A DNA stretch of 64,000 bases from Lysinibacillus composti (lineage in GTDB: Bacteria; Bacillota; Bacilli; Bacillales_A; Planococcaceae). This document shows, in pieces, positions 57,630-64,000 of the stretch; the first letter of the stretch is position 1; every line of letters starts with the position of its first letter. The DNA lies in the NCBI RefSeq assembly GCF_016908465.1, contig NZ_JAFBDY010000013.1:48140-112139 (forward strand), in the 5' to 3' direction. Below the pieces are notes generated by a model, which saw only the letters and a program-made list of their open reading frames with translations, ran no database searches and had not been told where the DNA came from. The position numbers were made by a program, and so were the translations under genes.

Positions 57630-57726
57630 TAAATGTGCAAAAAGGCATTAGAAAGTTTTTCAAAAAGATGATATTTTTTGATAAAGCTTATGCTATTTGA
57701 CACATACTAAGGTTATGAAAGAGTAG

Positions 57727-59661
<1,935 letters not shown>

Positions 59662-59688
59662 TTTTGCTTTTGAAGGGAGGGTACTTAA

Positions 59689-62256
59689 GTGGCTGAAGGT
59701 AATCATTCAGGAGTTAAAGGAATTAAAATTAGTGAAGAAGTAGAAACGTCATTCTTAAACTATGCAATGAGTGTTATTGTATCGCGAGCATTACCAGATG
59801 TTCGTGATGGTTTGAAACCAGTACATCGTCGTATTTTATACGGTATGCATGAGTTAGGGAATACTTCGGATAAACCATATAAAAAGTCTGCTCGTATTGT
59901 TGGGGATGTTATGGGGAAATACCATCCTCATGGTGACTCTTCTATTTATGACGCAATGGTGCGTATGGCTCAAGACTTTAGCTTCCGATATATGTTAGTT
60001 GATGGACATGGAAACTTTGGATCTGTTGATGGTGATGGCGCAGCCGCAATGCGTTATACAGAATCTCGTATGTCCAAGATCACAATGGAAATGTTACGAG
60101 ATATTAATAAAGACACAATTGACTATCAAGACAACTATGATGGTAATGAAAAAGAACCAGTTGTTTTACCTGCGCGGATTCCAAATCTTTTACTAAATGG
60201 CGCATCTGGGATAGCAGTTGGTATGGCAACGAATATTCCACCACATCAATTAGGTGAAACCATAGATGCAGTAATAGCATTATCTGAAAATCCTGCTATT
60301 ACTACAGAGGAATTAATGGAAATTATCCCTGGTCCAGATTTCCCAACCGGGGGAATCATAGTGGGGCGTAGTGGAATACGTAGAGCGTATGAGACTGGAC
60401 GTGGTTCCATTACTGTTCGAGCAAAGGTTGAAATTGAAGTTAAACCGAATGGTAAAGAAACAATTTTAGTTCACGAGCTTCCATATCAAGTCAATAAGGC
60501 GAAGTTAATTGAGAAAATAGCAGAATTAGTTCGCGATAAAAGAATTGATGGTATTACTCATTTACGTGATGAATCTGACCGTAGAGGGATGCGCATAGTT
60601 ATCGAAGTACGTAAAGATGCAAATGCCAATGTTATATTAAATAATTTATATAAACAAACAGCAATGCAATCAAACTTCGGTGTAAATATGCTGGCTTTAG
60701 TTGATGGTCAACCTAAAGTATTAGGATTAAAACAAGTCCTATATCACTATTTAGAACATCAAAAAGTAGTAATTACTCGTCGTACTAAATATGAACTGAA
60801 AAAGGCAGAAGATCGTGCGCATATTTTAGAAGGTTTACGTATAGCACTTGATCATATTGATGAAATTATCTCGATAATCCGCTCTTCTCGTACAGGTGAG
60901 GAAGCAAAACCAGTATTAATGGAGCGCTTTAATTTATCTGATCGACAAGCACAAGCAATTTTAGATATGCGTCTTGTTCGTTTAAGTGGACTGGAACGTG
61001 AAAAAATTGAAAATGAATATCAGGAACTTCAAATACTTATTGCAGAATTGAAAGCAATATTAGCGGATGAAGGAAAAGTATTAGAAATCATTCGCAAGGA
61101 AATTACGGAAATTAAAGAACGTTACAATGATGAACGCCGTACTGAAATTATAGCTGGCGGTCTGGAAATGATTGAAGACGAAGATTTAATTCCACGTGAA
61201 GACTCAGTTATTACCCTAACGCATAACGGTTACATAAAAAGACTAGCTGCAAATACGTATAGAAGTCAAAAACGTGGTGGTCGTGGAGTTCAAGGAATGG
61301 GTACCCATGAAGACGATTTCGTTGAGCATTTACTATTCACTTCAACACACGATTCAATTCTTTTCTTCACTTCAAAAGGGAAAGTATTCCTTACTAAGGG
61401 ATATGAAATTCCTGAATATGGACGTACAGCAAAAGGGTTGCCGATTGTAAATTTATTAAATTTAGATAAAGAAGAAAAAGTTACAGCGGTAATCCGTTCT
61501 GAGTCATATCAAGAAGATGCTTATTTCATCTTCACAACAAAAACTGGTATTACAAAACGTACGCCACTTACACAGTTTGCCAATATAAGAAAAAATGGAT
61601 TAATCGCAATTAGTCTACATGATGACGATGAACTAATCTCAGTTCGCTTAACAGATGGTAAAAAACAAATAATTATTGGTACACGTGATGGAATGCTTAT
61701 CCGTTTTAATGAAACAGATATTCGTTCGATGGGACGTACTGCAGCTGGTGTTCGAGGAATTAAACTGCGTGAAGATGATTATGTAGTCGGCATGGAGATT
61801 ATTGAACCAGATCATGAAATTTTAGTAGTAACTGAAAAAGGCTATGGTAAAAGAACTCCTGAATCCGAATACCGTTTACAAAGTCGTGGTGGTGTAGGAA
61901 TAAAGACAATTCAAATCACTGATAAAAATGGCCCGATGTGTACGGTAAAAACTGTTGATGGTACAGAAGATATTATGTTAATCACAATTAACGGTATGTT
62001 AATACGAATGGATGTAAATGATATTTCTGTTGTTGGTAGAAGTACTCAAGGTGTTCGTTTAATTCGTTTAGGCGATGAAGAATACGTAGCAACAGTGGCA
62101 CGTGTGAAAAAAGAAGAAGAAGACGAAACTCCAGAAGGTGAATTGGATGAAGAATCTAATGGGGTAGAAGTTCAGGAAAATAAATCTATAACAGATGTAG
62201 TCGATCAGGATGAGAAATCTGACGTCTTAGATGATACTGATAACGATACTGAATAA
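59689..62256 (+). CDS. gyrA: DNA gyrase subunit A
   Basis: An 855-residue topoisomerase subunit with catalytic tyrosine Y123 (RYTESRMSK), a winged-helix DNA gate, a coiled coil and a six-bladed C-terminal wrapping domain whose GyrA box is [10 protein letters not shown]. The quinolone-determining region [10 protein letters not shown] keeps serine at position 84 and an acidic residue at 88, so no common target resistance change is visible. A long acidic tail (about 810-855) extends beyond the wrapping domain. The start is a GTG at 59689 after GGGAGGG. Confidence 0.97.
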   Translation: MAEGNHSGVKGIKISEEVETSFLNYAMSVIVSRALPDVRDGLKPVHRRILYGMHELGNTSDKPYKKSARIVGDVMGKYHPHGDSSIYDAMVRMAQDFSFRYMLVDGHGNFGSVDGDGAAAMRYTESRMSKITMEMLRDINKDTIDYQDNYDGNEKEPVVLPARIPNLLLNGASGIAVGMATNIPPHQLGETIDAVIALSENPAITTEELMEIIPGPDFPTGGIIVGRSGIRRAYETGRGSITVRAKVEIEVKPNGKETILVHELPYQVNKAKLIEKIAELVRDKRIDGITHLRDESDRRGMRIVIEVRKDANANVILNNLYKQTAMQSNFGVNMLALVDGQPKVLGLKQVLYHYLEHQKVVITRRTKYELKKAEDRAHILEGLRIALDHIDEIISIIRSSRTGEEAKPVLMERFNLSDRQAQAILDMRLVRLSGLEREKIENEYQELQILIAELKAILADEGKVLEIIRKEITEIKERYNDERRTEIIAGGLEMIEDEDLIPREDSVITLTHNGYIKRLAANTYRSQKRGGRGVQGMGTHEDDFVEHLLFTSTHDSILFFTSKGKVFLTKGYEIPEYGRTAKGLPIVNLLNLDKEEKVTAVIRSESYQEDAYFIFTTKTGITKRTPLTQFANIRKNGLIAISLHDDDELISVRLTDGKKQIIIGTRDGMLIRFNETDIRSMGRTAAGVRGIKLREDDYVVGMEIIEPDHEILVVTEKGYGKRTPESEYRLQSRGGVGIKTIQITDKNGPMCTVKTVDGTEDIMLITINGMLIRMDVNDISVVGRSTQGVRLIRLGDEEYVATVARVKKEEEDETPEGELDEESNGVEVQENKSITDVVDQDEKSDVLDDTDNDTE

Positions 62257-62257
62257 A

Positions 62258-62296
62258 TTAAAGGAACCGTGTTTTGAAAAGCACGGTTCCTTTTTT
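62258..62296 (+). terminator. Terminator of gyrBA
   Basis: A perfect twelve-pair stem AAAGGAACCGTG / CACGGTTCCTTT is followed by a T run. Confidence 0.92.
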
Positions 62297-62506
62297 GTTG
62301 GGGAAGTACCGATTTTGGATATACAATTAAGGATATTCATTTATAGTTTATTTAACAATGGTATACAGCATTTTCTTATGGAATTCCTCAAAATGCTAAA
62401 ATTAATTATTTTATGTAAATCCATAATATTAAATTAAGAGTATAGTATAATTTTTTTATAACTTATTAAAATTGTTTTAATAATAATTACTAAAGGAGTT
62501 TTTAGT

Positions 62507-63583
62507 TTGGAAGCTACATATATTAAAGTCTCAGATCTCCAACTGGGTGAAGTTGTAGCAGAGGACATCTATGCTAATACTCAGCATCCAATTCTATTTA
62601 AGGATACCGAAATAACAAATGAACATTTACAAATCTTTAGTGCATTTAATATTTCCAAAGTAATTGTTTATATTGAAGATGGAGAGGAAAATCAACAAAA
62701 AAAACAATCATCTACTGAAGAAACAATTGTACAAGAATTATCTTTTGAAATGATGTACAAAAGTGCGGTTAATCAATTTGAAAGGGAATTTCTAAGTTGG
62801 GAAGCAGGATCAATAATTGATATTGCAAAAGTAAGAACAATTATATTACCACTAGTTGATGAGGTCCTTAAAGATCGTACAAAAGTTTATAAGCTAAATA
62901 ATTATTCTGTTCCAAAGAAGTATCTGTATCATCATTGTATTGCAACAGGGATCATATCATCTATTTTGGCAAGTAAACTTGGGTTTGATCGAGGTTATAT
63001 TTTACAGGTAGCAATCGCTGGAGTACTAGCTGATTGTGGTATGTCTAAAATTGCAAAACGTATTAGAGATAAAAAGGGATCTCTCTCTGAGGTAGAATTT
63101 AAAGAGATTAGAAGACATCCTTTATATAGTTTTAATATGGTGAAGGATTTAACTGCTCTAAAAAAAGAAATGAAAGTAGCCATTTATCAGCACCATGAAA
63201 GGTTGGATGGTAGTGGGTATATAGAAGGTAAAAAATTAGGTGATGATATCTCATTTTTTTCACAAATAATAGCGGTGGCTGATACTTTTCATGCTATGAC
63301 TAGTGAACGAATCTATCGAGCTAAAGAATCCCCCTTTAAAGTGGTGGAGATGATTAAGGAATCTGAATTTGGAAAGTTTGATATAAAAGTGGTGAGTGCA
63401 TTAATTTCAACTATTGCTCATATACCAATCGGTACAACAGTTGAATTATCTAACCTTGAAAAAGGTGAGGTAATGTTTAATAATTCATATTCTCCAACTA
63501 GACCACTAGTAAAATTAATGAGTACTTCTGAAATTATTGATTTGGCCTCGCATCGGAATTTGTACATTTCACGAATCATCTAA
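62507..63583 (+). CDS. HD-GYP-domain protein with altered HD motif
   Basis: A 358-residue protein with an N-terminal DUF3391-like region (about 1-60) and an HD-GYP domain (about 135-300). Recognisable positions are H143, HP at 204-205, HHERLDGSGY at 229-238 and ADTFHAM (D259). The normal HDIGK is replaced by ADCGM (A175-D176) and the P of GYP by I. The family hydrolyses cyclic-di-GMP, but loss of the metal-binding histidine suggests reduced or no activity, perhaps a binding or signalling role. The start is a TTG at 62507 after AAAGGAG. Confidence 0.8.
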   Translation: MEATYIKVSDLQLGEVVAEDIYANTQHPILFKDTEITNEHLQIFSAFNISKVIVYIEDGEENQQKKQSSTEETIVQELSFEMMYKSAVNQFEREFLSWEAGSIIDIAKVRTIILPLVDEVLKDRTKVYKLNNYSVPKKYLYHHCIATGIISSILASKLGFDRGYILQVAIAGVLADCGMSKIAKRIRDKKGSLSEVEFKEIRRHPLYSFNMVKDLTALKKEMKVAIYQHHERLDGSGYIEGKKLGDDISFFSQIIAVADTFHAMTSERIYRAKESPFKVVEMIKESEFGKFDIKVVSALISTIAHIPIGTTVELSNLEKGEVMFNNSYSPTRPLVKLMSTSEIIDLASHRNLYISRII

Positions 63584-63625
63584 TCTATACTGAGAGTCAG
63601 AGTCAGGATTAAATTTGATAACGAA

Positions 63626-63641
63626 TGTTTCACATGAAACA
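63626..63641. promoter_or_regulatory. parS-like site before the rRNA operon
   Basis: TGTTTCACATGAAACA differs from consensus parS by one central base. Confidence 0.7.
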
Positions 63642-63677
63642 TTTTAAATTATTAAAATATTAGTGAACTATTTAAAA

Positions 63678-63731
63678 CACACTACAATTGTTGTTAAGTA
63701 AATATGTAGTGTGCTTCTTTTAATTAACAAT
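63678..63731 (+). terminator. Terminator after the HD-GYP gene
   Basis: A nine-pair stem CACACTACA / TGTAGTGTG is followed by a T-rich stretch. Confidence 0.75.
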
Positions 63732-63772
63732 TAATTAAAACCTATCTAATTATATTTTTTTATTGTAAAGTG

Positions 63773-63801
63773 TTGACTTATATTTTAATCCCTGATATTA
63801 T
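63773..63801 (+). promoter_or_regulatory. rRNA operon promoter
   Basis: TTGACT (63773-63778), a 17-base spacer and TATTAT (63796-63801), preceded by an A/T-rich UP-element-like stretch. Confidence 0.85.
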
Positions 63802-63946
63802 AAGTAAGTCGCCAAGAGGTGACGGTAAATGAACCTTGAAAACTGAACAACAGAACGTTAATGATTATAGATGTTTCTTTATAAGAAACAAAAATTTTGG
63901 ACATCAAATTGATGCCAGCTAAAATTTGAGCTTTATCAAATTTTCT

Positions 63947-64000
63947 TTTATGGAGAGTTTGATCCTGGCTCAGGACGAACGCTGGCGGCGTGCCTAATAC
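63947..64000 (+). rRNA. rrs: 16S ribosomal RNA (5' end, truncated by window)
   Basis: GAGAGTTTGATCCTGGCTCA and the following GACGAACGCTGGCGGCGTGC are the universal 5' end of bacterial 16S rRNA; the first base is estimated by comparison with B. subtilis. Confidence 0.97.

Larger units (their letters stand above)
63584..63946 (+). other. Region between HD-GYP gene and 16S rRNA
   Basis: These 363 bases hold a parS-like site (63626), a terminator (63678-63731), an rRNA promoter (63773-63801) and the rRNA leader with a CTTGAAAACTGAACAAC stretch often seen before Bacillales rRNA genes. Confidence 0.75.

Noticed and set aside
61190..61205. parS in gyrA (TTCCACGTGAAGAC)
   Set aside because: Too many mismatches outside the CACGTGAA core.

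Overview
The window is the chromosomal replication-origin region of a low-GC, Gram-positive, endospore-forming Bacillales bacterium. Evidence for this is the classic order rpmH-dnaA-dnaN-rlbA-recF-gyrB-gyrA-rrn to the right of oriC and the mirror-image left arm (rnpA, yidC/spoIIIJ, jag, mnmE, mnmG, rsmG, noc, parA, parB, yyaC, ychF, rpsF-ssb-rpsR, yybS, gdpP, rplI, dnaB, purA, walRKHIJ, htrA, rlmH). The sporulation-associated YyaC and SpoIIIJ, the WalHIJ cluster, the NorB-like exporter and the small HD-GYP protein between gyrA and the first rRNA operon suggest Bacillaceae/Planococcaceae (Lysinibacillus/Solibacillus-like). The genus call is inference; the 54 bases of 16S rRNA at the right edge cannot settle it.

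Layout. 1-18.6 kb is an accessory arm of transport and catabolic genes: a truncated CitA/DcuS-type sensor kinase, a large AraC-type regulator with a C-terminal barrel-like region, a NorB-type efflux pump, NupC, an MntR-box-controlled MntH, a polar amino-acid ABC transporter behind a lysine riboswitch, RocB, a methyltransferase with a small overlapping ORF, an orphan glycine-betaine binding lipoprotein, and a LacI / HisD-like dehydrogenase / GntP permease catabolic cluster with two identical palindromic operators and a cre-like site. 18.6-52.8 kb is the conserved left arm, nearly all on the minus strand (co-directional with replication away from oriC). Exceptions are YitT, DUF3267 and YyaC. 52.8-54.8 kb is bipartite oriC flanking dnaA, with a DnaA-trio-like unwinding element before dnaN. 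54.8-64 kb is the right arm on the plus strand, ending in an rRNA promoter and the 16S 5' end.

How it works together. DnaA, DnaN, DnaB helicase, SSB, RecF and gyrase form the replication core. ParA/ParB/Noc with four parS or parS-like sites (in parB, between noc and rsmG, in recF, before rrn) organise the origin. WalRK with WalH/I/J, an M23 peptidase and HtrA link cell-wall turnover to growth. RnpA, RpmH, RpsF, RpsR, RplI, MnmE/MnmG, RsmG and RlmH supply translation.

Less expected structures are: a DnaA-box cluster as dense as oriC in the rlmH-htrA gap about 33 kb from dnaA; a second inverted DnaA-box pair upstream of mnmE; two hairpins with compensatory stem changes plus decayed copies of the purA 3' end next to purA; and two long inverted repeats upstream of yitT. 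No insertion sequence, prophage, CRISPR array or tRNA was seen.
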